A DNA stretch of 64,000 nt from assembly GCA_944474755.1 (NCBI GenBank), contig OX104123.1:66829898-66893897 (forward strand), given 5' to 3'. Position numbers and translations under genes: made by a program. This DNA is from Limnoperna fortunei (taxonomy: Eukaryota; Mollusca; Bivalvia; Mytilida; Modiolidae). Position 1 is the stretch's first letter. Each line of letters starts with the position of its first letter. Below are positions 1-8,423 of the stretch, piece after piece. Below the pieces are notes generated by a model. It was not told the origin of the DNA, ran no database searches, and was given only the letters and a program-made list of their open reading frames with translations.

Positions 1-1269
1 TTGTTAAGGCTAAATCACGATATACCAGTTACGGGGCACCAGGGAATTGACCGCACTACAGCTCGCATAAAAGCAAAGTTCTACTGGTACAAGATGAATG
101 ATGAAATCAAATCATATGTTAGGTCCTGTGAGATATGCAACAAGCATAAGAAGGCTTCCAAGAAGGCAAGATGCCCCTTAACCCAATACCACGCAGGTGC
201 TCCGATGGAACGGGTCCACATTGACTTTCTAGGACCCCTACCTGAATCGAAGAGTGGGAATACTAACATCTTGGTTATGATTGATCAATTCACCAAATGG
301 GTAGAAATTGTGCCCCTACCCTCACAGACAGCAGAGACAACAGCAAGAGCGGCGGTGAACGAGTTTTTCACGAGATTTGGTTGTCCGTTAACTATTCATA
401 GTGATCAAGGCCGTAATTTTGAAAGCCAACTATTTAAATCCTTGTGCGAGACCTTTAAAATCTTCAAAACAAGAACAACGCCGTATAGACCTTCGGCGAA
501 CGGCCAAGTGGAAAGGGTAAATAGAACACTCATGGATGCTGTCAGATGTTTTGTGAGTAAGAGCCAAGATGATTGGGACGAACACTTGCCCTCATTAGCC
601 TGTGCACTCCGGTCTTCTGTCAACCGAATGACCGGTTTAACACCAAATAAAATGATGTTGGGCAGGGAAATCAATTTACCAGCAGATTTGGTATTTCCAC
701 CACCGGTCAATGAAGAAGTGGACGATGCCGAAGATTATGTGGTTAAACTGAAAAAAGCCATGCAAAGCGCACATGATGTCGCTCGACAGAAATTGAAAAC
801 CAATCAGGAACACATGAAGCGAGATTATGACCTTAGAATGAGAAAGACCAAATATAATCCGGGTGATTTGGTTTACATTTTGGATATGGCGCAGGTTAAG
901 GGGAGAAGCAAGAAACTAGATCCTCCCTGGAAAGGACCAGGCATTATAGTGAAAAGAGTGACTAACTATGTGTACCAGGTTAAGCTGGAAAAAACATTGG
1001 TAGTTTTGAACCATGACAGGCTGAAAAAATGCGAGGACAAGAAAATCCCTGCCTGGCTAGAGCGTGTCAAACGACAACTTGACGCTGGAGAGACAATTAC
1101 ACAGGGCAGTCAAAACACTTATTGCATCTGCCAAAAGGGAGATTCTGGAGAATTCATGATCCAGTGCGATACTTGCGACGAGTGGTATCATGGTTCTTGT
1201 GTTAGTGTTACGCCAAAAGTCGCGGAAACGTTAGTACAATACGACTGTCCGCGGTGTCAAGTAAAGTAA
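1..1269 (+). CDS. Ty3/gypsy integrase with C-terminal PHD finger (5' partial)
   Basis: C-terminal part of a Pol polyprotein; the frame is open at the window edge, so the first codon is not a true start. It has an HHCC zinc-binding domain (H6, H13, C43, C46), an integrase core with D75, D135 and E171 (the D,D-35-E spacing of retroviral integrases), and a basic GPF/GPY-like linker near residues 290-350. Residues 375-419 form a PHD finger with C375, C377, C389, C392, H397, C400, C416 and C419 in C4HC3 order. Its FMIQCD and WYHGSCV stretches resemble methyl-lysine-reading PHD fingers of the PHF2/PHF8 type. Integrases cut and join element DNA into the genome. Some Ty3 elements carry a chromodomain at this position, so the PHD finger is likely the targeting module. 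The frame is intact to the TAA at 1267. Confidence 0.92.
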   Translation: MLRLNHDIPVTGHQGIDRTTARIKAKFYWYKMNDEIKSYVRSCEICNKHKKASKKARCPLTQYHAGAPMERVHIDFLGPLPESKSGNTNILVMIDQFTKWVEIVPLPSQTAETTARAAVNEFFTRFGCPLTIHSDQGRNFESQLFKSLCETFKIFKTRTTPYRPSANGQVERVNRTLMDAVRCFVSKSQDDWDEHLPSLACALRSSVNRMTGLTPNKMMLGREINLPADLVFPPPVNEEVDDAEDYVVKLKKAMQSAHDVARQKLKTNQEHMKRDYDLRMRKTKYNPGDLVYILDMAQVKGRSKKLDPPWKGPGIIVKRVTNYVYQVKLEKTLVVLNHDRLKKCEDKKIPAWLERVKRQLDAGETITQGSQNTYCICQKGDSGEFMIQCDTCDEWYHGSCVSVTPKVAETLVQYDCPRCQVK

Positions 1270-1365
1270 GGTAATAAGTTAAGAAAGTCGAAAACCGTGT
1301 TCGGAGTGTATATAGTGTAGATAGAAAAAAGTTATTCGCAGACCCGCGAGGGTGATAATAATTAT

Positions 1366-1381
1366 ATGCTTTCTTTTTCAG
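1366..1381 (+). promoter_or_regulatory. Putative splice acceptor for a subgenomic RNA
   Basis: A pyrimidine-rich run ending in CAG at 1379-1381 lies between the integrase stop and the ATG at 1495. It fits a 3' splice site. With a donor-like GTGAGT inside the LTR (4059-4064, which the missing 5' LTR should share), it could yield a spliced mRNA for the downstream frame, as for env genes. This is inferred from sequence alone. Confidence 0.45.
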
Positions 1382-1494
1382 ATGTGGTGATTTTGACATT
1401 TGACTGATTTAGAGTGTGTTATTGTGTAACAACCGATTTAGTGATTCACACCGTATATACGGTTTAGTGTTCCTACGTTCTTATAATTTTCATT

Positions 1495-2412
1495 ATGGAT
1501 CCACTAAGTGTAGAAGACGTTTCATCCTCGGAAGATACAACGTGGGATGTAGAAAGCATCGTCACTGACTCCGTTAAAGACCTGTCGGATTTGGAAGACA
1601 ACCATGTCCAGTATGATGAGAAAACTGGAGAGTTGGTGATACAGGTGGACGAAACAATACCCCCATCAAACATCCCTGAGTTGGTACCCATAGTAACTTA
1701 TGAAGAGGTATGGGCTAAGGAAAGGACGGTAGTGGTCCGGACGGATCCTGAGGAAGAACGAAGAATCCGGCAGATGTGTCAGCCACGAGCTGAGTCGTTT
1801 GAGCCCGAGTCCGAGCAGCATGTGTTTCAGCAAGCGAGTTTCGACCCGATTGAAAGCGAGAGCGATTGGAGTGTTCACACTGATGGCAATAACAACAGCC
1901 AGAAAGACTCCTCAACAAGCGTGGCCAAGCCATTTCTAGAGGTGTCAGACATCTCATCGGAGAGTCTCGAAGTAGAAGGGGCCATCCCTACAGAGTCGTT
2001 GCGGAATTCGCCATGCCCCATATCTGATTGTGAATTTAGTGGGAGAAAATTGAAGTTCCACGTGCAGCAGATGCACCTGCCCCGACTGATGTGGGAAAAC
2101 CCTCAGCCTCCACTTAAGCCAGAGAAGTTGGCAGAACGCGATGGGCTCAGGAACCAACTACTACTCCTTCTTGCCGAGTTCCTTACTGGCCAAAGGGACC
2201 TAGAGATGTTAATTCAGTGGTCAAACAGAAACATCAGGCGGCGTATCCCACGTAGGAGCCAGATCCTGCCTGTTGCAAGGGACCACATGGAGAGTTTGTG
2301 CCGGACAATGGGATGGACAGTGCCTCAAAGGTTCACCTTGGTGCCAATCCTCTCTCCCTGTACCCTGATACATTGGAGGTACCAGGTACTCATACCAGTT
2401 TCTGAGGAGTGA
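1495..2412 (+). CDS. Env-position ORF, N-terminal part: acidic region plus C2H2 finger
   Basis: Reading frame of 305 codons starting at ATG 1495, 225 bases after the integrase stop. Residues 1-165 are rich in Asp, Glu and Ser. One C2H2 zinc finger is visible (C174, C179, H189, H194). A basic helical stretch follows at about 215-275. The end of the frame looks shifted: from about 2335 to 2412 a neighbouring frame gives a more natural continuation into the TatD domain. The whole stretch 1495-3514 was therefore probably one protein of about 670 residues, now broken by at least one indel. I do not recognise the N-terminal part as a known family. A DNA- or RNA-binding role for the finger is inference. 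Confidence 0.7.
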   Translation: MDPLSVEDVSSSEDTTWDVESIVTDSVKDLSDLEDNHVQYDEKTGELVIQVDETIPPSNIPELVPIVTYEEVWAKERTVVVRTDPEEERRIRQMCQPRAESFEPESEQHVFQQASFDPIESESDWSVHTDGNNNSQKDSSTSVAKPFLEVSDISSESLEVEGAIPTESLRNSPCPISDCEFSGRKLKFHVQQMHLPRLMWENPQPPLKPEKLAERDGLRNQLLLLLAEFLTGQRDLEMLIQWSNRNIRRRIPRRSQILPVARDHMESLCRTMGWTVPQRFTLVPILSPCTLIHWRYQVLIPVSEE

Positions 2413-2416
2413 CCAA

Positions 2417-3514
2417 GTGGTGACGTATCTCAGCTTTGGTTGGAATTTTATGACGGACATTGACAACCTTACCGTATCACGGTTTGAGTATGCCAAATCC
2501 CATTCCTTACTGGCCCGGATCTTGGCTGGAGATCCAGTAGAAGAAGAGATGGTACTGGACGATGAGTCGAGAGATATTCATGAAACTGGAGATCGGAGAG
2601 TAGTCATCATAAAGAGCTCCGAGGACTGGGAACAGGAAGTTCAGAGCAAGAAACCACGTTTTGAGGCAGAAGGGAAAACTGGTCCGACAGTGATCGAGGC
2701 GTATGACTCACACTTCCACTTAGATAGAGCCAGTGTACGGATCTCGGGAAGCCCGACGGGAGTGTTGATGAAGGACTGGCTGGAACAGCAGATGGAGCGT
2801 CCCCCTCTAGTACCAGTGAATTTGGTAGGCGGAGTAGCCATCTACTGTGATCCCTCTACTTACCCGGAAACTGTCCCATTCGATGCCAGATGGAAGGTAG
2901 CCATAGGTCTCCATCCTAAGAGTGTGGCCAAAGCGACATCGCAGGAGCTAGACAAGTTTTTTCTTTGGGTCTCTAACCCCAGGGTGTCCGCAGTTGGAGA
3001 AGTGGGCATGGATACCAGCTTGAGGTCAGGACTTAGGACTCTGGAAAAACAGAAGGCGTTCCTGGTTAGGCTTTTACCACTATTGAAACCAACAACTCCA
3101 GTTATTCTACATATTAGAGGTACGGCTACCGACCAATATTCCGAAGAACTCTACAACCAGGCTTTCCAACTTTTCAAAATCCATTGTCAACCATCTCAGA
3201 AAATTATTCTACACTGCTTCACAGGAAATTCAACCACCGTTTCTCTTTGGTCTTCACATTTTCCCTTTACTTACTTCAGCTTCACATACTTAATTACTAC
3301 GTTTGACCATGAACAACTGACAGCTCTGAGAAGGATTCAGGAACATCGACTTCTTGTAGAGACTGATGCTCCGTATATGCCGCCTACGCATATTCGAGTC
3401 AACAGCCCCATCTACGTCGGGGAGGTTGTGGCCCTATTAGCCACTATGCGTTATGCGTCTCTGAAACATTTGGCTGCAGTGACGACACAGAACGCTAGGC
3501 AGTTGTTTCAGTAA
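2417..3514 (+). CDS. TatD-type metal-dependent hydrolase domain in a Ty3 element
   Basis: Open frame of 365 codons whose first codon is GTG, so it is best seen as the C-terminal part of the frame begun at 1495, not a gene with its own start. From about residue 93 it follows the TatD family: H99-F-H101, E195 in GEVGMD, H232 in LHIRG, H266 in LHCFTG and D317 in ETDAPY. These are the residues that bind the two metals in TatD deoxyribonucleases (amidohydrolase fold), and none is missing. TatD enzymes are 3'-5' nucleases, so this protein could process nucleic acid during replication or repair. The frame stays open to TAA 3512-3514, which suggests recent selection. A captured cellular TATDN gene is the likely source. 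Substrate unknown. Confidence 0.85.
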   Translation: MVTYLSFGWNFMTDIDNLTVSRFEYAKSHSLLARILAGDPVEEEMVLDDESRDIHETGDRRVVIIKSSEDWEQEVQSKKPRFEAEGKTGPTVIEAYDSHFHLDRASVRISGSPTGVLMKDWLEQQMERPPLVPVNLVGGVAIYCDPSTYPETVPFDARWKVAIGLHPKSVAKATSQELDKFFLWVSNPRVSAVGEVGMDTSLRSGLRTLEKQKAFLVRLLPLLKPTTPVILHIRGTATDQYSEELYNQAFQLFKIHCQPSQKIILHCFTGNSTTVSLWSSHFPFTYFSFTYLITTFDHEQLTALRRIQEHRLLVETDAPYMPPTHIRVNSPIYVGEVVALLATMRYASLKHLAAVTTQNARQLFQ

Positions 3515-3840
3515 ATGTAATTATTAGACAATACTGTACATATGTTTTATTCATGGATATTTGGATGGAATTCTAAATATGGATAATTGTGAAAAAAAAA
3601 AAAAAAATTTAATCGTAAAGTTAACATTATTCTTATTGTGGATGAATCGCAGGAGGTATTCGTCAGGATTTTGTGTATATACGTTTAGTTCGCGATATAC
3701 TACTATTTGTAGAGTGTGTTTAATATGCATTGTGTTGTTTACAACCCGTATGTGCGGGACCTACGTTTAACCTAGTGATGTTCCATGGAGATTTGAATTC
3801 GTTAAAGTGTGTTTATTCCATATACTGTACCAACGATTTT

Positions 3841-3855
3841 GAAAAGGGGGGAGGG
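3841..3855 (+). promoter_or_regulatory. Polypurine tract
   Basis: Fifteen purines (A/G only) directly before the TG that opens the LTR. This is where plus-strand DNA synthesis starts in LTR retrotransposons, and it fixes the LTR boundary. Confidence 0.8.
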
Positions 3856-4117
3856 TGTTGTAAGGTACAATTGACGTAGTTAGGGACAGTGACTGACGGG
3901 ACGAGATGTCATCGATGGACTTCCTGTGGCGGTAAATAGACCCGGGCGTAGTGATCCGCAACACGAGAGAGAACCACGCCGGATGACAGTTTGTAGTTAG
4001 AAAGCTTGGACATCGAGCCCTGGAGCCTGTGGCCCAGTCGCATCACAGTCAACGATTGGTGAGTTTATAATAGAATACTTAATATACCTCATTATTGTAG
4101 ACCTTGAACATATAACA
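3856..4117 (+). repeat. 3' LTR of the Ty3/gypsy element
   Basis: 262 bp starting TGTTGTAAGG and ending TATAACA, directly after the polypurine tract. It contains a TAAATA-like promoter element near 3931 and a GTGAGT splice-donor match at 4059-4064. Only one LTR lies in the window, so the borders rest on the polypurine tract and the TG...CA ends. Confidence 0.75.
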
Positions 4118-4122
4118 GGGCC

Positions 4123-4190
4123 ATTGATTGATTGATTGATTGTCTGCTTTACGTCTAGCGAGCAGTATTTCAGCTATATTCAGGCCGAGA
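4123..4190 (-). repeat. Inverted LINE/SINE 3' tail fragment
   Basis: On the minus strand this reads as the tail shared by the LINE and SINE of this window: a CTGAATATAGCTGAAATA core, a GC-bracketed hairpin, then tandem ATCA. It begins a few bases after the Ty3 LTR. No body of the element is left, so it is a very short 5'-truncated insertion or a remnant. Confidence 0.75.
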
Positions 4191-4968
4191 ACAAGTTAAC
4201 AAACAATAAATCAACGGAAAATGGGGGTGGGGTGGGTCACAGGGAATACAATTTTGACTGCCACTGGAAAAGTAAGGCCATTTATTAATACTAGAATAGC
4301 ATACATCTGTCTCTGGTCCTGTGTCTTCTAATATTTTATGTCATATGTCCAATCATATAACTGTTTTTAACATTATGCCCTTCTTGGGTTCTTGATTAGT
4401 TAATAAAACATTATTCTTCTTATTCTTTTAAAACGAATCAGTGGACGTTTATATTAACGTGAAAATTTGGCTAGGTACAAGGATTGTTGTTAAATACATA
4501 CATAGTGCAACAAATTTTTTTCTAACTTTTTTTTGTCGTTTAAGGTATTTATTTATGTAAACATTTAGGGTATAGGTTTAAATGCGATCGCGTATGAAAA
4601 GCGAACGAAAGCAAAATCCCGTGCTTTGTGGTGTTGGAGTACAAACCCACTCTAAACAAAGTTTATAGTGGGGGACGGGTTTTAATTATATTTGTTATTA
4701 GCACATTTTTCCCGTTAAGGTGTTGATGGCAATACAGTTACACAATTATACACATGTAATAAACAGATATAAATTTTATAAGACATTATGCACTAAAATA
4801 AAATCCAAATCATGCAGTAACAGAGTCCACTTTCCTCAGTACTAACGACTTTTTTTATAAATAGTGCAACATACTGCAAATGACTTGAAGAGTACATTAA
4901 TTTTACATATGTATCAAATTCATGTCTTATACAAATATCTTGGAATAATTCTTTTCTTATTTCGTTGT
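4191..4968. other. Noncoding AT-rich spacer
   Basis: I see no coding frame with domain content here. A pattern near 4250-4275 (GCCACTGGAAAAGTA) recurs near 8670 and 41290 in the Tnp2-like copies. Confidence 0.5.
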
Positions 4969-5010
4969 AGGGGCCTCGGTGGCCGAGTGGTCAAGGTAGT
5001 TCGTCTACTA
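4969..5010 (+). repeat. tRNA-derived SINE head fragment
   Basis: Contains TGGCCGAGTGGTCAAGG, the A-box region of class II (Leu/Ser-like) tRNAs, preceded by GGGGCCTCGG as in tRNA-derived SINE heads. No B box, anticodon arm or acceptor pairing follows, so it is not a working tRNA gene. It is probably a broken SINE copy. Confidence 0.6.
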
Positions 5011-5320
5011 TTGATCACATTGTCTGTTTTTTCTGTTTTCAAAGTTAGTTTGTAATAAATAATCATTAATTTCATAACTTGTTTTTATTTTGCTGTATAG
5101 ATAAATTTTATTATTTTCAGTTGGTTTGTTCAGTTTTGGGGAAAATAATGTTTCATAATTAGTTTATCATTTCCCAGGATGTTAAAAAACCGTTTGAATG
5201 TATAATTTGATGTATATTAGGCGTTGTTTGCTAAAATATGTGGAGATATATATTTTTTTAATTTGTCGTTTTACTCTTGATTTGTTTCAAAATTTTAGTT
5301 AAGCTTTTCTAGATGTTGTA

Positions 5321-5791
5321 CAGATTTGCCTACCCTTACGATTTTGGCGTAAGGCTCCCGATTTTTAAGGCTATATTACGCCATTACGATTTTTACTAAA
5401 TTCCTTACGATTTTTTAAAAATCTGGATCTTTGTCATTTCCGTTCCGTCATTATTAGTTTGCACTCTGTCTATTATCTTTACATTGCCATTTCCGCTTCC
5501 TGTTATGTCAAACATCCTGTCGATGTTGTGTTCTTTGAAATTGTGTGTTTAAATTGAAGCTTCAGGGACAAGTTTAAAATATACAGCTTTAAACCAGAAG
5601 TCAGCATATTGAATTTGATATGTCAATTAGGTTATTTGTTTAAAATTAACGACAGTAAAAATATGCAGTTTCTACAATATATGTTACAACTTTTTTAACA
5701 CTTAATATATGCTTTACTATTTTTCACCTCAAATTCCGATTTTTTGGGGAGTGCCTTACTATTTTTTGCCTGAAATTGGTAGGCAAGTCTG
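5321..5791. repeat. Possible MITE with imperfect terminal inverted repeats
   Basis: The left end reads CAGATTTGCCTACC. The right end on the other strand reads the same with one change. Further in, GTAAGGC(A)CTCCC followed by a homopolymer run and ATCGG-like sequence is also shared in inverted order. No coding capacity and no clear TSD, so the class is uncertain. Confidence 0.4.
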
Positions 5792-5920
5792 GATATTATC
5801 TATCCTTTGGTCCAATCCGTTTCTCGAGTTGATTGGTTGTTTGTTAATTCGTTCTTTTCCTGATTGTAGCAGTACTACTGCTTTCTGGACGCAAAACTAT
5901 TCATGAAGCAATTTTACATT
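5792..5920. other. Short spacer
   Basis: Nothing recognised between the possible MITE and the 170-bp tandem repeat. Confidence 0.4.
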
Positions 5921-6430
5921 ACCCAGCCAAAACTCCGCTTGCGAGTTGTCAAATCCTTCTTTGTACTCGTGCCAACTTGTTTAGAAATATAACTGCCAAT
6001 TAAATATCTGAGACTAATTATGTTTTTAAATAACTTGTGTGATCGTAGTAAAAACGTGTACATAATTATATTTAATTTTGTTTTGGCACTACCAAACCTA
6101 AATTCCGTTGCGAGTCGCCAAAGCCATCTTTGTACTCGTGCCAGTCTCTATAGAAATATGACTGACAATTAAAACTTATATATATATGATGTTATTAAAT
6201 AACTTGTGTCTTCAGAGTAAAACGTGTACATATTTCACAATTAATATAGTCTTAGCATTACCCAGCCAAAACTCCTCTTGTAACCGACAATTTTTGTTTT
6301 TAAGAACATGTGTGTTAGGAGCATTAACGTGTAGATATATAAGTAATTTGGTCTTAGCAATAGTTTGTTCTAACGTATACTTCAGCAGCAGATTTTGGTA
6401 TGATGTTAATTTTAGTTGAAATAGGTTATT
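5921..6430 (+). repeat. Tandem repeat, about 170-bp unit, three degenerate copies
   Basis: Units begin at about 5921, 6091 and 6260 with ACC(C)A(G/A)CC(A/T)AAA(A/T)TCC. Each shares TTTGTACTCGTGCCA (first two), AAATAACTTGTGT and AACGTGTA(C/G)AT in the same order. Periods are 170 and 169 bp, the size of a nucleosomal satellite unit. The third copy is eroded. Confidence 0.75.
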
Positions 6431-6772
6431 AGCAAAAAAACGTATAGTTTCTATGCTTGAAGGATGCATTGTGATGTGGAAGATGTGTTTTTGTGTAAAA
6501 TAAGATTTAAGCAACGTTTCTGTTAAAGCAATAATGTGAAGGAAAGTGTAGTGTTGAATGTCATTAGCATAAGGTATCAATCCTTCAGTATAATGACGAA
6601 CAGTTAGCAAGTGCTGTTGTAGAATAGGCTGCGGTGAAACTTGACAAGATGGAAGAGAGGAATCGTCATCGTATTGAGTGATCTTTCTAAGGCAGTTCCA
6701 GTCGATGGACTTAAAGTTCTGCATGTGTATTCCTTGCAAACTTGTAACCGGACTGAGAGCAACATATGTCTT

Positions 6773-7061
6773 TTAGTATAATAGACGCGAAACAATGTGG
6801 TAGAATATTTGTTTACCTTCGGCATACCATACGTCTTCACGAAAGCCAGCCTCTTGACGACCAAGTAACTTTTGTTGCCGGGGATGTTGCTCTCTCATTA
6901 TCTGTTTGGCTCGATGTTCATCTCCGAAGGTAACCGCCTTTTGATACATCAGGTATTGCTCAGCACAGTTGAACCAAATACCATCTACAACAAATGGTGA
7001 CGGATACCAGTTGCTTAGTGGAGAGAATGATTTCCATAAGAAGGTAAACATTCTGAAAAGA
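6773..7061 (-). pseudogene. NADAR-domain (YbiA-like) fragment
   Basis: On the minus strand an acceptor-like TTTTCAG (about 7055-7061) leads into coding sequence with PLSNWYPSPF, WFNCAEQYLMYQKA and HPRQQKLLGR. These are hallmarks of the NADAR/YbiA fold, whose members remove bases from ADP-ribose-like and riboflavin-pathway compounds. The Glu in the CAEQ motif is kept. The usual C-terminal part after VWYAEG is replaced by unrelated sequence. A GTAAAC donor-like site sits there, but I find no next exon. Either an exon of a broken gene or a captured fragment. Its neighbour on the same strand is an SGNH pseudogene. Confidence 0.75.
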
Positions 7062-7161
7062 GATGAAATATAGGAATAAGAAAAAACAAATAATAAGATA
7101 CACAAGTTAGATAATTATGGAATCAATGAACGAAGAAAGTCCACTTTGACATTTATAACGG

Positions 7162-7460
7162 GGCATGTCAAATGGAATTAAGTCAGAAACGAGCATTTAA
7201 CACCTGAAAGTAAGAACTATATTAGATATATTTATAATTAAGCATTATATACATTGCACATGAATTTATAGAAAGAACTAACACAAGCACTATATACACT
7301 AGCCACGAAACATAAAATAAGCACTATATATACATTTTCCAATGAATAACACAAGCAATATATACACTATCAACGAACTTAAAAAAGAAGCACTATATAC
7401 ATTATCCACGAATATCGCAGCTTTTGATACTTATAAACCATGTGACCAAGTTTTCAAAGA
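7162..7460. repeat. Direct duplication, copy 1
   Basis: Matches 8022-8349: a shared start (GGGGCATGTCAAATGGAAT), shared short tandem units of AAGCACTATATACA with variants, and a shared end that includes the last codons of the SGNH pseudogene. The duplication therefore brackets the body of that pseudogene. Copy 2 has a few substitutions and lacks some tandem units. Confidence 0.8.
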
Positions 7461-7905
7461 ATCTGGCTAGTTCTTTATTCCCATCTTCATTTAAATGTAC
7501 TCCATCGGATAGAAACATAGTGTTCTTGAAGGTTGTTCTTCAATACAAATATACACCATCCCTCAAACTAGCAAAATGCTTAAAAAAGTTATCGACAACA
7601 TTCCTTCTAAAAAAGAACTCTTTCGCAGTACAATTCCATAGGTTTAGGCGGCCGGGAATTACCGGTAAAAAGAACGACCTTTATGTTTTGCCTACACAGG
7701 ATATAGCAAAAAAGTTAACTTTTGCAATAAACGAATCAAAGTCAAAATCTGGCACTGATATGTCGTTACCGCCGATAACGACTACAACTAGATGGGGATT
7801 GTATTGGGGCACGAGATCCATTATGGCGAAGTTGACAATTGTTGAAATATTGGCACCCTATATTCCATGCAAGGAAAACTGTGGACCAATATCTGTCAAC
7901 TCTGG
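7412..7905 (-). pseudogene. SGNH-hydrolase-like pseudogene
   Basis: The minus-strand frame ending at the TAA 7412-7414 contains VVVVIGGNDIS (block III, GxND) and FLSDGVHLNEDGNKEL (block V, DxxH). Both are typical of SGNH/GDSL hydrolases of the kind seen in retroelement ORFs. The N-terminal GDS block is not found. In-frame stops lie near 7700 and 7865, so it is dead. The same strand carries the NADAR remnant about 350 bases further on. An SGNH frame of a different subfamily opens the BEL/Pao element at 39 kb. Confidence 0.72.
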
Positions 7906-8021
7906 TGACACAATCAAATGAAATTAAAATAACAAGAAACACCAAACATATTGCTATAAAGTTATAAAAGCACTCCATAAAAGTATCCATGAATACAAAG
8001 GATGAGGCACACATTTTTAGT

Positions 8022-8349
8022 GGGGCATGTCAAATGGAATGAAGTACAAAACGAGCATTTTACACCTGAAAGTAAGAACAATATTAGATATATTTATAAT
8101 TAAGCATTATACACATTGCACATGAATTTATAAAAAGCACTCGCACAAGCTTTTCCAATGAATAACAAAAGCACTATTTACACTAGCCACGAAACATAAA
8201 ATAAGCACTATATACATTTTCCAATGAATAACACAAGCAATATATACACTATCAACGAACTTAAAAAAGAAGCACTATATACATTATCCACGAATATTGG
8301 AGCTTTTGATACTTATTTATAAACCATGTGACCGCGTTTTGAAAGATTC
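8022..8349. repeat. Direct duplication, copy 2
   Basis: Second copy of 7162-7460, including the duplicated 3' end of the SGNH pseudogene (about 8287-8349). Confidence 0.8.
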
Positions 8350-8351
8350 AT

Positions 8352-8423
8352 ATTGTGTACATGTTTCGTTTGTTGTGCACGTACTATGTACTATGATAAA
8401 TCTGACCTACAATGAAATATTTT
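8352..8423 (+). repeat. 72-bp segment shared with C1q intron 1
   Basis: Matches 16083-16154 with two visible substitutions. The match stops exactly where the Tnp2-like sequence begins, so it marks that insertion's border. Confidence 0.8.

Larger units (their letters stand above)
1..4117 (+). mobile_element. Ty3/gypsy LTR retrotransposon, 3' half (cut by window edge)
   Basis: The 3' part of a Ty3/gypsy-type element. In order it shows integrase with a PHD finger (1-1269), a spacer with a splice-acceptor-like site near 1381, an extra reading frame with a C2H2 finger and a TatD-type hydrolase (1495-3514), a polypurine tract (3841-3855), and a 3' LTR (3856-4117) that starts TG and ends CA. Protease, reverse transcriptase, gag and the 5' LTR would lie left of the window. 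Because the extra frame lies between pol and the polypurine tract, it belongs to the element and is not a flanking host gene. The TSD cannot be checked because the 5' end is missing. Confidence 0.88.

Noticed and set aside
1117..1269. Separate host PHD gene next to the element
   Set aside because: The finger is in frame with integrase and shares its stop; no intervening start or splice site.
1495..3514. A retroviral env glycoprotein in the Ty3 element
   Set aside because: No signal peptide, furin site or membrane anchor; the frame encodes a zinc finger and a TatD fold.
4971..5010. tRNA gene (Leu/Ser-like start)
   Set aside because: Only the A-box part is present; no anticodon arm, B box or acceptor pairing follows.
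6212..6739. 175-codon minus frame as continuation of the NADAR gene
   Set aside because: No NADAR C-terminal motifs, and it overlaps the 170-bp tandem repeat.
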